The notes under the pieces were generated by a model. It did no database searches, was not told the DNA's origin, and worked only from the letters and a program-made list of their open reading frames with translations. Shown here in pieces: positions 21,755 through 34,120 of a DNA stretch of 64,000 bases. The stretch comes from Sweltsa coloradensis (Eukaryota > Arthropoda > Insecta > Plecoptera > Chloroperlidae): NCBI GenBank assembly GCA_024449915.1, contig JAMZAV010001988.1, forward strand, positions 124,001 to 188,000, given 5' to 3'. The translations under genes and the position numbers were made by a program. Every line of letters begins with the position of its first letter. Positions within the stretch are counted from its first letter, which is position 1.

Positions 21755-22070
21755 GACTTTTTAAATTTCTGAATTCGCAGCCGCTAAAAGTGACGTATTT
21801 TGTCGTGTCATTCCTTCTCCAATCTTAACTTAACTCACAATGGCTCCTTTAAAGGTCTGCATTTAATGTAACCACTGTTGCATGCCAATAAATATATATT
21901 TCATCTCTTAATTGTAACCTATTAGAGAAAATAGCAATTTCTTTATGATATACAAGGTATGTGGTGTAAAGTAAAGGTTCCTTGAGATTGTGAGATGTTT
22001 TAATGTTACACAATGGGGATGCACATGTGACGTCACAGCTAGAAGTTAGTTACGTGCAAGTTGACGCCTG

Positions 22071-24209
22071 GGTCATTCCAAATCAAATCAACTGAAAAAA
22101 GTGCAAAATAATCTTGAGTCTCTTCAAATTGAATAAAATTTGGTACACACACTAAGAAATAAAAATGAATGTTTACGTGTTTTTTTTTTTTTTTTACTTC
22201 CCGTTTTCGATTTACGGGACCTCGAAATATCGACTTTTTGACGTTTTGGCCAGCGCGCTACAGTGCTCAACAACACATAACTTTGGCCCTAATTGACCTA
22301 GAAGGCTAAATTTGGGTTTGTTTTAAAGCTGTGATCAAGGGCTTTCTAAATATATATGACAACATGCATTTTCATGAAGGTGTAACTGAAAGCTCAACAA
22401 TAATCTGGTTTGAGCTCACCCCCCGTCCAAAAGGATCTCTTTTTTTTCTTAATTTTTTTTTTATGGAATTGGACACATGTTCTTGACAGACCCTGAAAAT
22501 TTGAACATGGGCCGAGAGATAGTTCCAGAGATATGAATTAAAGTATAGTCAGAAGTGTTGTTGCATGCTGATTTCTTTTCGCTAACTTGCTTCCTTTCAC
22601 AAAATAGAATTCAAAAGTAGGCCTATATCATGATATTTTAATCATTATTTTGTATTTTAATAGGCCTACCTTATAATTACACTTACACAAAATGTACACA
22701 ACAATGTGGTTGATTTTAGTAAAAAAGCCCCATAACCAACGCCAAGGTGTCAACCATATATGGGGGGCTTTTATATTAACGTGGAAAGGCTAAACCACCA
22801 GATTGGAAATTAATACCGGTACATCAGATTAGAAAACCGACTAAATGTAAAACAGGTTACTATCTACATGGAACACAGTAGACATGTTATTGGTGCTGAT
22901 TCTTCCACGATTCAAGTTTCTGTGTTGCATTTTCACTTTCATTATCAGTTAATACAATAAGTAATGTGAGGGGGCAGGGTATAATTATTATACTACCACA
23001 TTTGTTTTGCCGTTTACCACTCACGTGTAGCTTTATATGTTGTCAGTTGGAAAAACATAGAATGCTATGTTACGAGTGCAAAATGCAGGCACAAAAATCA
23101 ACGAAAAACTATATCATCTGCATGACACACCAAACCCATTAAATAACTAGAATTGCCAATTTAACCATTTCTTCTTAAGCTTAATATCAGTAGCATATAT
23201 TATTATTATTGTTGTCAGAGTCAGACATAAACATGTGTCGTTGTCGCTTTAAAAGACTGTTGATTTCTATACGCCAGCGCGTAGTAAACAGAGGCGAACC
23301 CCCAAACCTTCAGCCATACTGCAAGAATCCGCACGGCGGTGGCGCGATCTCTTATTACTTTTAGAGGCGAATATTATAGTCTGTGTATTAACTATTAAAC
23401 CTGTCACCACACTTTAATTTGACTTATATTAATACATCAATAGTAGGCATTATGTAATAATAACTTTAATAATTATAGTAGGCCTACTTATAAATTGAAT
23501 GATTAGTTAATTCAAATACCTAAAAGACACCATATTTGGTTGACACCTTGGCTTTGGCTATGGGCCCTTTTCACTAAAATTAACCACATTGTTGTGTACA
23601 TTTTGTATTGTGTAATTATAAGGTAGGCCTACTGAAATACTTAAAATATAATGATAGGTATAGGCCTACCTATTGAATTCTATTTTGTGAAGGGAAGAAA
23701 TTTAGCAAAACCAAATCAGCATACATCAACACTTCTGACTATACTTTAATTCATATCTCTGGAACTATCTCTCGGCCCATGTTCAAATTTTCAGGGTCTG
23801 TCAAGAACATGTGTCCAATTCCATAAAAAAAAAATTAAGAAAAAAAAGAGAGCCTTTTGGACGGGGGGTGAGCTCAAACCAGATTATTGTTGAGCTTTCA
23901 GTTACACCTTCATGAAAATGCATGTTGTCATATATATTTAGAAAGCCCTTGATCACAGCTTTAAAACAAACCCAAATTTAGCATTCTAGGTCAATTAGGG
24001 CCAAAGTTATGTATTGTTGAGCACTGTAGCGCGCTGGCCAAAACGTCAAAAAGTCGATATTTCGAGGTCCCGTAAATCAAAAACGTTAAGTCAAAAAAAA
24101 AAAAAAAAACACGTCAACTTTTTTTATTTTTTTTTATTGTGTGTGCTAAATTTTAGGCAAATCGGAAATAGTGAAGAAAATAGTTCAGTTGATTTGATAT
24201 GGAATGACC
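22071..24209. mobile_element. Foldback element with very long terminal inverted repeats
   Basis: The outermost bases are GGTCATTCC at both ends, inverted, flanked by CGCCTG (22065-22070 and 24210-24215), a 5- or 6-bp target duplication. The arms run about 680 bp each (22071-22756 and 23527-24209) and are almost identical apart from small indels and poly-T length. The middle 770 bp is unique and noncoding as far as I can see. The superfamily is not assigned; no transposase is present. Confidence 0.85.
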
Positions 24210-24944
24210 CGCCTGCAGAACGGCGCTAAAACACAATATCCTGCATATTATTACGAAGTTAATTTGTTTCTTGTTTAAACAGTCCGGTGAATATTTTAAA
24301 AGAGGTCTTGTCAAAATCCGATCACTAGGTTTTTGTTAATTGAAGTTGTTTAATTTAATTTCATAAAAAACAAGTAAAAGCCTTAAATTTTATTTCAATA
24401 CGTATATTGATATAACACGTTAACAGCTGTCTAAAAATTAAAATAATCGCTATTAGAAGGAATGATATGTTTGCAAAACGAGGGTTGCTTGTCCATCAGT
24501 TGGGCTCGAAGTAAAGAATGTACTCTAGAAAGCCTTGCTGGAGGAAAGAAGATGCATTACTAGGTGAATTACGTCAAATTTTGATAAATTACAATACACA
24601 GCTCGGCTACATCATTGAATTATTATTTTTATTATTGGACGAATTTTATAATATTATTAGTAATTACATTTAAATAATAAGAAAGTAACAGGACCTTGGC
24701 TTATGGGTTGTACATGGTACCTACTGTATGGTACCGGTACTGTTTATTTTATATATATTTTTCTTGTTGACTGTGTTAGGTGACGATTGCAGCTGAACGG
24801 TTGGAAATAGCATTACCAAATTTTGCATGAATGTCAATAGAGTACCTGTAACTACTCTTGGTTGCAAATAATAAGCCTTAAAAAATCATTGAGAGAAATT
24901 ATAAATTATCGTTAGGAAATTACCATGATCGATTAACTAAATTA
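24210..24944. other. AT-rich spacer
   Basis: No exon recognised. A 50-bp block at 24790-24840 (GCTGAACGGTTGGAAATA...) recurs inverted at 26592-26640, so a wider eroded inverted-repeat structure may enclose the next element. Confidence 0.35.
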
Positions 24945-26423
24945 AGCTGCGCGCTCACATTGATTTTAACATCGATATCCAGTATTAAAATTTGCGTTAA
25001 AATAATCTTTAAACTTGTAGTTAACAAAAATTGAGTAAATTATGGAGATTTCATGAGTTTTTATTTAAAATCGATCAATTAATTGTGAAATAATATGTGT
25101 ACTGGATCTCGTAGATTGATTCTTTATATAAATGTTAGTCTGAAATACGATCGTCGATATCAATACTATTTTTTACTCGGGAATAAAAAAAACAGAATGT
25201 CGAGCATTTAAACTCGTCTTCGCAACAGCCTCATCGACTCCTCATTCAGGTTTAACTAATGCTTAATTTCATTAATTTATTAATCATGCATGCGTTTGGA
25301 ACTATCCAATTTTGGATTAATTGGCATCTTTTCATTAAAGAGGTAATATTTTAGGACAATCGTTTTTATTTTTGGTTTCACACAAAATAAAAGTGTCATT
25401 AAGTCATAAAAGTGGTACGCCTACAATATAAATAGAATGTAATAAATAAATCTGTATTTAGAGTCTACCCACTCAGTCACACAACTGATTTTCAGTGGTG
25501 GACAGTAAACCAAAGTGACCAAGCCAACCTTGCAGTCCCCAAAGCAATCGATGAGTGAACAATAACCAACCAAAGATCGATATTTTTTTAATAGGAAATA
25601 TAGCAATCAGTGGTTTGGACAGTGCGAACACCCGCGGATCAACGCCAGAATCAACAAGGCCGATTCAGAACAACTTTAAATTTATTATGTGCCTCCTTGC
25701 TAGGACGGCTCCAAAGTCACCATTTACAAATTTCTAAGACAAGAACTGATGGGCTTAAGTCCAAATCAGAAGTTAAAAAAGTTCCGACTTTAGCAGAATC
25801 AAACTCTGGATCTTCTGCATTGGAAGCAGGGACGCTAACCACAAGACCAACGAGCCACACATAAACATTAGTTTAATAATTAGTTTTTTAATCATGCAAG
25901 TTACAGGAAGTCAAGTTGGAGCCATCAATTTTTAGATTCCTCGTTATCATATTGGTAAATTCACAAATTTGTATGCTTGCTTCACGATTTGCACGATTGT
26001 TAAGTACTGGAGCTTATGGTTTCCACTAAGAATAAGAAAACAAAATTTACAACTACCCAAAATTGGAAACAACTGTGGCGTCAGTCGGCCAGGCGAACAG
26101 GAAAACGCATGTCCTATCCTCTTAAGAGGGTTTGCTGAGGCTAGAACGGAGGTGAGTTTAAGCGCTCAGCTTTCTGGATTTTTTGGGTGAACGGTTTATA
26201 ACACCATTATCAAATTTCACACTGACGTTTATGAAGAATAAATCTATGTTATCCATTATGCGTATTCCTAAATTAATTCATTGATTTTTAATTAAAATTT
26301 AGTGAATTCACCAAAATTTACTCAATTTTGGTCAATTTCGGGAATTTATTCCAAGTGAACAGATTTTTTTAACTCAAATTTGCATAATGGAACCCAACGT
26401 TTAAATCAATGTGAACGCGCAGG
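24945..26423. mobile_element. Harbinger-like non-autonomous element
   Basis: Inverted ends resembling CTGCGCG.TCACATTGATTT are flanked by TTA (24942-24944 and 26424-26426), as for PIF/Harbinger. The 1.48-kb interior lacks a transposase and contains a tRNA-derived SINE (25604-25862). Confidence 0.6.
25604..25862 (-). mobile_element. tRNA-derived SINE candidate
   Basis: Reading the minus strand from 25862, a tRNA-like head (GGTCTTGTGGTTAGCG; CTTCCAATGCAGAAG; AGTTTGATTCTG) is followed by about 190 bp of body that includes GTGACTTTGGAGCCG and GGCACATAATAAATTTAAAG. The layout, with pol III boxes at one end and a TATAAA-like tail block at the other, suits a SINE. Plus-strand frames here are shadows. 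Confidence 0.5.
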
Positions 26424-26886
26424 TTAGTTTGGTTTTATCGTAAGATAAACGGTTTGGTGGGAATTTCCAGAATTGTAATCCATGTTTTGGATTTCCCATT
26501 TTTTCACGTTTTGAACTTATGTCTCGCAATGGATATTTAACGCTTATTTTGTGCAACCAATTTCGGATATCAATATAAAAGTACTTTATTAACATCCTTT
26601 CAAAATTTGGTAATGATATTACCAACCGTTCAGCAGAAATCATCAACACCTGTTTGCGCGCATTTGAGTTGGGCCAAGCTCAGCGTACCCTCTTAACCTC
26701 ACTTGCTCAAAATGTCATCAAGAAAATAACTCAGTGTAAGATTCCTAGCAGTTCATTGACACATTAAAAAGTAAAAACATGTCTTTGAGTCTTGACTAGG
26801 GTAGACTTTGAATGTGTTTCAAGTAAGAATATGATAAGTCTACAGAACACATTTTGTTTTGTCGTGTTGTTTTGTTTTGTCAGACG
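26424..26886. other. Spacer downstream of IFT57
   Basis: No gene recognised. A minus-strand AATAAA lies at about 26584-26589 and could serve IFT57 if its 3' UTR reads through the MITE. Confidence 0.35.
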
Positions 26887-27306
26887 CAGTGGTGTATCCA
26901 AGGGGAGGCGGGGGAGGACAACCCCCCCCCCCCCCTTTTGCTCAAAAAAGTGTGAAAAGTGCACCTTAACGTTTAGAATAGGCCTAACTGTTATATTGCA
27001 ATTTACTAAAGGCAAATAACCATCTGACCAAAAGAGGATTTGAGTAGATATACAAAGTTTGTTATTGTGATTCTTTAATACGCACAGATTTACGCACAGA
27101 CGCACCTTGAAAGAGAAAACTTTTAGATAAAAAACAGGATTTTAATAGATACAAAGTTGGTCATTGTAATGCTTTAAAATGCAGATTTTCACCAAAATGA
27201 CCTTGAAGAAGAATTTTTCCCCCCGGACCACCACTTAGCCGTCGGTACATCTATGAATTAATTGGGTGAACCCCCCCCCCCTTATGAATTCCTGGATACG
27301 CCACCG
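26887..27306. mobile_element. hAT MITE inserted in the IFT57 3' UTR
   Basis: The ends CAGTGGTGTATCCAAG and, in complement, CGGTGGCGTATCCAGG are hAT-like. The flanks GTCAGACG (26879-26886) and GTCAGAAG (27307-27314) match at 7 of 8 positions. Poly-C tracts lie inside both ends. It lies 31 bases past the IFT57 stop codon. Confidence 0.75.
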
Positions 27307-27337
27307 GTCAGAAGACTAGATTCAAGAGGTAGTTGGT

Positions 27338-27619
27338 TCAGACGAGCGAGAGAGCCCTGTGTGTGGGAGACTTTTCAATTTCCGCTGGGCTCATGTCCGT
27401 CGGCATTAGGGTCTTCTTCCGGATGCGGGCCGGCAACAGGTTGTGCTCTAGGATCCCGATACGCAGATCGAGCGCCTTTACGTCGCTCTTGATGTCGGTG
27501 ATTGCTCGCTTGATCGCGACCAGCGGACTCCCGTCGGTCATGCTCGCCCCCCGCTCGTCCATCTCCTGCTTCATTGACTCGAGCTGTTCATGGATGTTTG
27601 TGAGAGTCTTCAGTCGGAC
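27338..27619 (-). CDS. IFT57: IFT57, exon 2 (C-terminal coiled coil)
   Basis: The last 93 codons of intraflagellar transport protein 57, read on the minus strand. The acceptor AG is at 27621-27620 and the exon begins GTC CGA at 27619, in phase 0 with exon 1. The block QEMDERGASMTDGSPL and the RIGILEHNLL motif identify the conserved C-terminal part, a coiled coil through which IFT57 binds IFT20 in the peripheral IFT-B complex. The stop TGA is at 27340-27338. The spacing from the GGV at the end of exon 1 to MTDG equals that of the vertebrate protein as I recall it, so no exon seems missing. The exon is markedly GC-richer than the intron and than exon 1. Confidence 0.92.
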   Translation of the reverse strand, partial: VRLKTLTNIHEQLESMKQEMDERGASMTDGSPLVAIKRAITDIKSDVKALDLRIGILEHNLLPARIRKKTLMPTDMSPAEIEKSPTHRALSLV

Positions 27620-27656
27620 CTTAAAGTAGATAAATAAATTCATATTTAGGGTCTAC

Positions 27657-27733
27657 TAGGGATGGGAAAAAGCGATTAATTTTCTAAATGTTAAACCCCT
27701 TGAAATTTTTGCGTGTACACGTTTCAAGCCCTA
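27657..27733. mobile_element. Short hAT remnant with CGTGTACACG motif
   Basis: It begins TAGGGATGGG and ends AAGCCCTA with CGTGTACACGTTT inside, like the ends of 1372-2070 with the middle deleted. There is no matching target duplication. Confidence 0.45.
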
Positions 27734-28969
27734 ATTAAAAAAATAAAATAAAAAATTTAGGCCTGCATAAATTTTAGGTAGGCAGAGACCTAGGTTTTAC
27801 AACAAAAATCGCAATTTTGTTATGGCCGGCCGAAAAATAATTAACAACAGTTTCATTCTCACTCTCGCATTTAACGACCCTGCACTTCCACCATGTGTAA
27901 CAGACAAGATGTCTTAATTAATACAGCCTGGGACCCGGCACCTCCACCAAAATTAAGTACTTTTAGAAAATTATCGGCCTAATTTGTTAGCCCGTGTTTG
28001 TGTAGGCTCCGAAAGTGATAACAAAATAACATTTCACTTTTTTTTAAACTATCAAATGTAGCCCTAGGGGCCTAAAGCAAATTTAATAACCACTGTCCAA
28101 CCCTCATCCCCAAAGTACCTGTTTTTTACTATAGGCCTAGGCCTACTCCAAATTTTTATTTTTTTTTCCTATGCCAAAAGCTTGATTTTTCAATCATTTT
28201 TCTTCCTGGCTATCCAGTAATATGTGCTTCCTTCTCTGGCCCGCTCAGGTTATTTGGCAGGGCTCCAAAATACAAAACAAAACTACAAAACTAACATTTC
28301 TATTTTAAATACGGTAGGCCTACCTATAGGCCTAAAGGACTCAACTTAAGGTTTTGTAGTTTTTGTTTGTTAATAAAACAGCAAAAACATTCTGATTCTA
28401 TGTTGAACCCCCCCCCCCCCCCCCACGGTACTCCTTTGGTTGGTTGTTTTTGCGATGTTTTGCGTAAAGCGCGTTGGTGTTAAATGAAATAATACCAAGT
28501 AGGCCTTACATATTATAAAACATATGTGCTTCGTGCCCCTCCCCCTAACCTACGATTCCCTAAAAAATATTGTAAAAAACTTTTGGGCTTTTGGTTGGGG
28601 AAGAAATTCCCATACTTTTACCGAAGCAATTGTTTCATGGCAATTGGCAATGTTTGCCCAGTTTTAAAACCAAGAGCTAGTTACACCACTGTCCACATCC
28701 GAAGTTAAAATTTAGTATTTATTTATTTATTTATTTTTATTTAATATCTATTCTAGTCAGTTAAAAAAGTGATTTACAAAGGAGGACAGCTAAATAAATC
28801 TAATTATATAAATGCAGAAACAACAATTAGGTAATTACATTTTCGTAAAATTTGAAATAGTAGGCCTAGCATTACAACAACAATGCATTTAACACAAGAA
28901 TTTTGGTAACAAATTGAATGATATTATATGCATTAATGAATGAATCAAATATAAAAAAGGGTGGAGAAT

Positions 28970-29010
28970 GAAAAGAAAAGAAAAGAAAAGAAAAGAAAAG
29001 AAAAGAAAAA
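28970..29010. repeat. GAAAA pentanucleotide microsatellite
   Basis: About eight tandem GAAAA units, degrading into an A-rich tail. Confidence 0.9.
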
Positions 29011-29514
29011 AAAGGGAAAAAATCTTAGCTGTTGCAGGTGGATCAGGGCCGGTTTTAGGATATTTTTCAGTGTCCGCGAGTAGTGAAAATGCCGCCCGTA
29101 TGGACTTTTGATTTGAATGGACTTGCGTGGGAGGCTTATCGCCGAAGGCGCAAATTTTTTTACCATACTTCAGTTATTTCGTCATGTTTTTAACTGCACT
29201 CAAGACTTGTAAACGATATTTTACAGCAATATTTGCGATCTAAAAACTAAAAAAATGAACGTAAAGTGGCCCATTTTATTAAATTTCAGCCAATTTTTTT
29301 TTATGTAATGACAAAGCATACAGTCAAACATATTGTTTTTACCAAGGTGACTGTCAAATTGTATAAGTGTAGGGCCTATGTGCATTTACTACGGAAATTC
29401 TGGGATTAATATTTCAACATATATATATTAATATTAACATTTCAAAACATTGAATATTCTTACTTTTGCATGCCTCTATATTTACAAAGTAATATTATTT
29501 TTGATTAATCATAG

Positions 29515-29775
29515 GGAAGATATAAAAAAAACATCAATATTCATAATTACAATACTAGGAGGAAAAATGATATATTTGTGACATCCCATAGGCTGGCTGT
29601 ATATGAGAAAAGCCCCACATATGCAGGAATAATACTTTTTAATAAGCTACCTGCCATTATCAAAAACAAACCAACTGATACATTTAAAAAGGATCTTAGA
29701 CTTAGGACATTTCTTGTTGAAAAAGATTACTACGATATGGAGGATTTCTTGGCAGACAATAATAATACGTCTTGA
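29515..29775 (+). pseudogene. LINE ORF2 C-terminal fragment, plus strand
   Basis: The open frame from 29515 to the TGA at 29775 encodes a typical C-terminal tail of a non-LTR retrotransposon polyprotein, with NYNTRRKND, LFNKLPA and YYDMEDFL motifs. The rest of the ORF is missing. Sequence to about 30070 may be its 3' UTR, ending in a TTA repeat (30050-30072) where the opposite-strand LINE also ends. Confidence 0.75.
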
Positions 29776-30423
29776 AAATACAATTTATTTTACATATTAT
29801 AGATGCCTAGACTTATATTATCTAGTAGCCTATCTTATATTAGTGTAAAAGTATATATTTTTATTGTGTATTATTGTATTGTTGTAAAAGTGTATTTTGT
29901 AATTAATGTAGGCCTAAATTAGTTTTAGTATTTTCTATACATCCTAATTCAAGTCTTAGTCTTTTGAAAAGACGTGTTTAATAACTAGCTAGCTTATAAT
30001 GTATTGTTTAACTTGTTTAGGGCCTATCTTGTCATAACATTGTAACATTATATTATTATTATTATTATTATTTATTCAACAATTTCTTAGGTACAATAAT
30101 TCATATAGATACAGACTTACGCTAGAGTTAGGACACAGGTAGATCTACATCTATATGCAAATATTACTAAGCCATTATTAAGCAGGTTAGAAAGAGCTAA
30201 AAGCTCCATGACACATAGTGCTAAACCTGCTTTTTAAACTAATTAAAAATATAATACTAACTTAAATGAGGGTGATAATGACGATAGTACAGAGTATAGT
30301 AGAGTAGAAGAAATAGAAACGTGGGTGAGTTTTTTTTTATGACCAGACAACAAAACATAATAATATACCGAATTCATGTACCAAGGAATAGCAGTGTTTG
30401 TCAATACAAATGGCATTAGTTAT

Positions 30424-33352
30424 TCATCCCTTAATGTGACGTGCATACTTAGCCAGAGGGGCGCACTTGATGGACTTATCCACAGAATTCCACTTCGCAG
30501 CAACACGATACCAATACCCAGCCTGATATGAATTAGTCCTAGCAAAGGGTGGGACTAAGTTCACACCACGACTGTCTACTCTTCTGTAGCTGAGCTGCAG
30601 TCTTTTTAAGGGGTCAACATCTATGTTACGTGTGAAGCACTTTTTTATAAACATAAGGTCTACCTGATTGGCATATTGCTCAATGGAAGGAAATCCACAT
30701 GTCTGCCTCCGGAGGGTTGCACTCTTATCATTTCCCCCAGTAATCATCCATGTGGCTCGATTTTGTACCCTCTCGAGTTTCGCCAAATTTTCTTTTGATG
30801 TCGGATGCCAAGCAGGTAGTCCATATGTTATTACGGGGCGCACCAGAGTTAAATACGCAGTTCTCAAAACTCTACTGCGACTTCCACTGAGAGTTCTATT
30901 GATAAAGCCAGTAAGTTTTGACGACCTTATCACGTAAAATGTCACAGTGTAAGTTCCACTTAAGATCGTCTGTAATGGTTAGTCCTAGAAGTTTGATGTT
31001 TGAATTTTGAGCAACAATGGTGTTATTAATTGAATATGAACATTGAATTTGGTTTTTGGATCTAGATATTCTAAGTAGAGAGCATTTACTAATGTTAAGT
31101 TCCATGAAGTTAATTTTTGCACCAAATATAGATTGTGTAAGGTCCTGTTGAATGAGATTTGCGTCTCAGTGTTACATATTGGACGGTATATTGTTGAGTC
31201 ATCGGCATACATGGCAATTTGAGACGTAAGTGCTGATGGGAGGTCGAGCATAAATATTGTAAAAAGGAGAGGACCCAAAACCGAGCCTTGAGGCACTCCA
31301 GATGTTACACTTTCATACCCGGACTGTACACCGTCATATACGACACTTTGCACACGATTTGTTAAGAAGCACCGAATCCAGGACAGCAGCTCTCCTCTAA
31401 CATTGTACTGAAACAACTTTAGGAGTAGTCTCTGATGTGGTACAGTGTCAAGGCGCGACTCCAATCAATACTAATAACATCGACTTGCTTTATTTTTGCG
31501 TGATCGAGGTATGCTTGCCAGTCGTCTATAACGCTCATCAACATTGTAATGCATGACTTTCGAGGAAGAAATCCGTGTTTGCGAGTCGCCAATCAGTGAG
31601 TTTCTTTAAAGTGGGTTAAAAGTGACGTGGAGACCAGTCGCTCCATCGCCTTGCAAACAGCAGATGTCAGTGAGATGGGCCTGTAGTTATTGACGTCCGT
31701 TTTATCTCCTTTTTTGTGAACCGAGACCACGTGTGCGACTTTCCACTCATCTGGTAACCCGCCACAGGACATCGAGAAGTTGAATAGACTAGTGAGGGAT
31801 GGTGATAGTGATTCTGCGCAGTTATGCAATATTCTAGTTGGGATTTTGTCTGGGCCGTCTGCTGCATTTGGTCTAATGTGCTGTAGACTGGCCTTTGTTT
31901 CAGTAACTGAGAAGTGCAACTGTTTGATTGGCAAATTCGCACAACGAGGAGGAATGAACATGTTCTCCTCATTGTTGGGTTCAGTTTTAAAACAGGCTTT
32001 GAATTTTTTACTGAACGCTTCAGCAATATGGATTGGTGTGGTGTGCGGAACGCCGTTAGCAGTGAATTGCGTCGGCGCGGCGCTACCGCGCTTACAGTGA
32101 ATGTAGCGCCAAAGCTTTTTACTGTCGCAACCCAGTTCCCATATGTATTTTTGGTGAGCATCTCTTACAATGGTCTTGATCTTGTTTCGGAGAGTTTCTA
32201 TACGATTCAAAATCATTTGGACTGTGTGTAGACTTCCACTTAGAGAATAGTGCATTTCTTTTTCTAATTTGTTTAATTATGTCTTTTGTTATCCATGGGG
32301 GTCTGCGTTTGCCTTTTATTGTAGATTGCGGAATTGACGTTTTGACACAGTCCATGAAGATTGAATTTCCATTGTTGCCATGCATTATTGATATCGGCCA
32401 TTAAAAGTGTCGGCAATCTTTCTGTAAAAAGCTCATTTAGTTGGTTCCAGTTACCTTTAGAAAAATCGAAAACAAGTTTGTTTATCTTTTTTTCTTTGGG
32501 TTGTTGCACTGACAGCTCCGTTCTGACAGCAAGATGGTCACTTGATGTCAACAGTGTTTACTATCTCAGGCCTGTCACAAAACACAAGGTCTAAGATGGA
32601 GCGTGAGTTGTTTACAATACGAGTAGCAGATGAGACAAACTGGGTGAAGAAACAGTTATTGAATGCAGTGAGAAAAGAGTCCGCAAGAGGGTTTTTAGGT
32701 ACAGGTGCTTCCTGTGACCATGATATATTCAGATTGAAATCCCCTACAAGAATAGTGGCTTTGTATCCATCGTTGTCGTTTGCAACCTTCTCTAGTGAGG
32801 CTAACAACTCTTGATGCTTCGTTCAGAGGAGTTCGGCGCCCTGTAGGCAGAGCCTAACAAAAGTTTGTCTTTGCCCACAGTCACTTCAATCCAAATGATT
32901 TCCGCTTCAGTTTCTAGAGCTGTCAGTCTAACTGGACGCAGTTCAGTAGCGCAGCGATTAGTAGGGCCTACTCCCCCTCCACCCTTGTTTGACCTGTCCT
33001 TGCGGAAGACGACATAACGGTCAGGAACAACCTCGGAGTCCGATATTGCCTCGTTCAGCCACGTTTCATTCACGCATAACACTGTTGCCATTTGCTCTTC
33101 AAGCCACGCAAGAATGTCTGGTTTCTTCTTTTTACATTTAAGACTACGAGCATTGAATTGCAGTATGCTTACGCGGTCAGTTGCGCGAATAAACCTTGTG
33201 TTTCTTGTTGAGGCGAAGGATATGTTTGAGTTGTCAAAGAGTGAATCACTTAGTGTAGGAAGAGAACATGTCCAACAAGTCCATGCACTCTGTTTCTTAG
33301 AGAGCTTACGAAACTCTGCGTTTGCTAGTATTAGGTATACAAAACAAGACAA
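30424..33352 (-). pseudogene. Degenerate non-LTR retrotransposon (endonuclease plus reverse transcriptase)
   Basis: Read on the minus strand, the order is as follows. An AP-endonuclease-like domain spans 33352-32538 (QFNARSL, NETWL, VGDFNL, then SDHLAV at about 32545). A linker follows, then the RT domain at 32255-30985 (ADGPDKIP, NNYRPISLTS, GVPQGSVLGPLLF, the catalytic YADD at about 31200), and the C-terminal region 31105-30424 (GLPAWHPTS, KLERVQNRA). Several frame breaks separate these blocks, at roughly 32810, 32540, 32270, 31530, 31110 and 30940, so it is dead. The layout suits the CR1/jockey group; clade assignment is tentative. It lies in the same orientation as IFT57. Confidence 0.88.
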
Positions 33353-33877
33353 TAAAATGAAAATGAAATGAACTCACTTTAGTTATTTCACCCCCCTGCC
33401 CCCTCCCGGTTCCTACGCCACTGGTAGGCACGAATTCGCGGCTGCAACTTGATTACACTCACGTCACGAGGCTACAGGCAAAGTATAGCGAAAGATAAAC
33501 TACAATCAGGAGCGTGATGAAAGATAAATTGTCTCAAAGGTGCTGAGCGGGTTACTTGTCATTTACCAAAAAAAAAAGACTGTGTTTGCAATGTGTTCAC
33601 ATTCAGTTCACAAAGGCCTACTTACTTTGTAGTTCGTTGACACATATTTTATTTTATTACAGATAATTAATAGAACCGGCAAAGTTTACGCGAACGGTCA
33701 GAACTCAGAATATGTAGGAGACAAATTTTATGATTTTCATATTTCGTTGTAATTTAATTGTTATAATTTTTGCTTTATTTGATAAAATTCCGTAATAACG
33801 CCGCGGCGCCGCCTACCGAATTGTGCCGCCGTCCGCAGCCGCGGACGTCGCGGACGCCTAAAACCGGCCCTGAGGTG

Positions 33878-33935
33878 CATTTCAACCCTAGACCTTCTGC
33901 ATTGGAGGCAGAGAATCTGGCACTCTTTCGGTTGG
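33878..33935 (-). repeat. tRNA-like unit (SINE head)
   Basis: The minus strand reads GCCTCCAATGCAGAAGGTC followed by TAGGGTTGAAA in B-box position, the same head as at 25604-25862 and 59861-59920. The A-box side is lost into the hairpin at 33923-34120. Confidence 0.4.
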
Positions 33936-34120
33936 TATGGCTAAACTTCTTTTAACACTGTTTTAGGGGAAAAGCCTAGGTACGGGGGAGAGGGGGGGGG
34001 GCAAAGTGTGTATGTTTTACAATATTATCATTATAATTACTTCCCCCCCCCCCGTCCGCGTACCTCGGCTTTTCCCCTAAAACAGTGTTAAAAGAAGTTT
34101 GACCATACCAACCGAAAGAG
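33923..34120. repeat. Near-perfect hairpin with G and C tracts near its centre
   Basis: The left arm 33923-33990 and right arm 34050-34120 are inverse complements (CTCTTTCGGTTGGTATGG ... CCATACCAACCGAAAGAG). Opposing poly-G and poly-C tracts flank a short centre. It could be a foldback MITE; no target duplication was found. Confidence 0.75.

Larger units (their letters stand above)
29044..33872. mobile_element. hAT element of 4.8 kb in the IFT57 intron, carrying LINE insertions
   Basis: The left end CAGGGCCGGTTTTAGG and right end CCTAAAACCGGCCCTG are perfect 16-bp inverted repeats. The flanks AGGTGGAT (29036-29043) and AGGTGCAT (33873-33880) match at 7 of 8 positions. Most of the length is LINE sequence (29515-30070 plus strand; 30424-33352 minus strand), so the hAT itself is short and non-autonomous. 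A second hAT-type end, in complement CAGTGGCGTAGGAACC, lies at about 33407-33422 without a visible partner. Confidence 0.75.
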
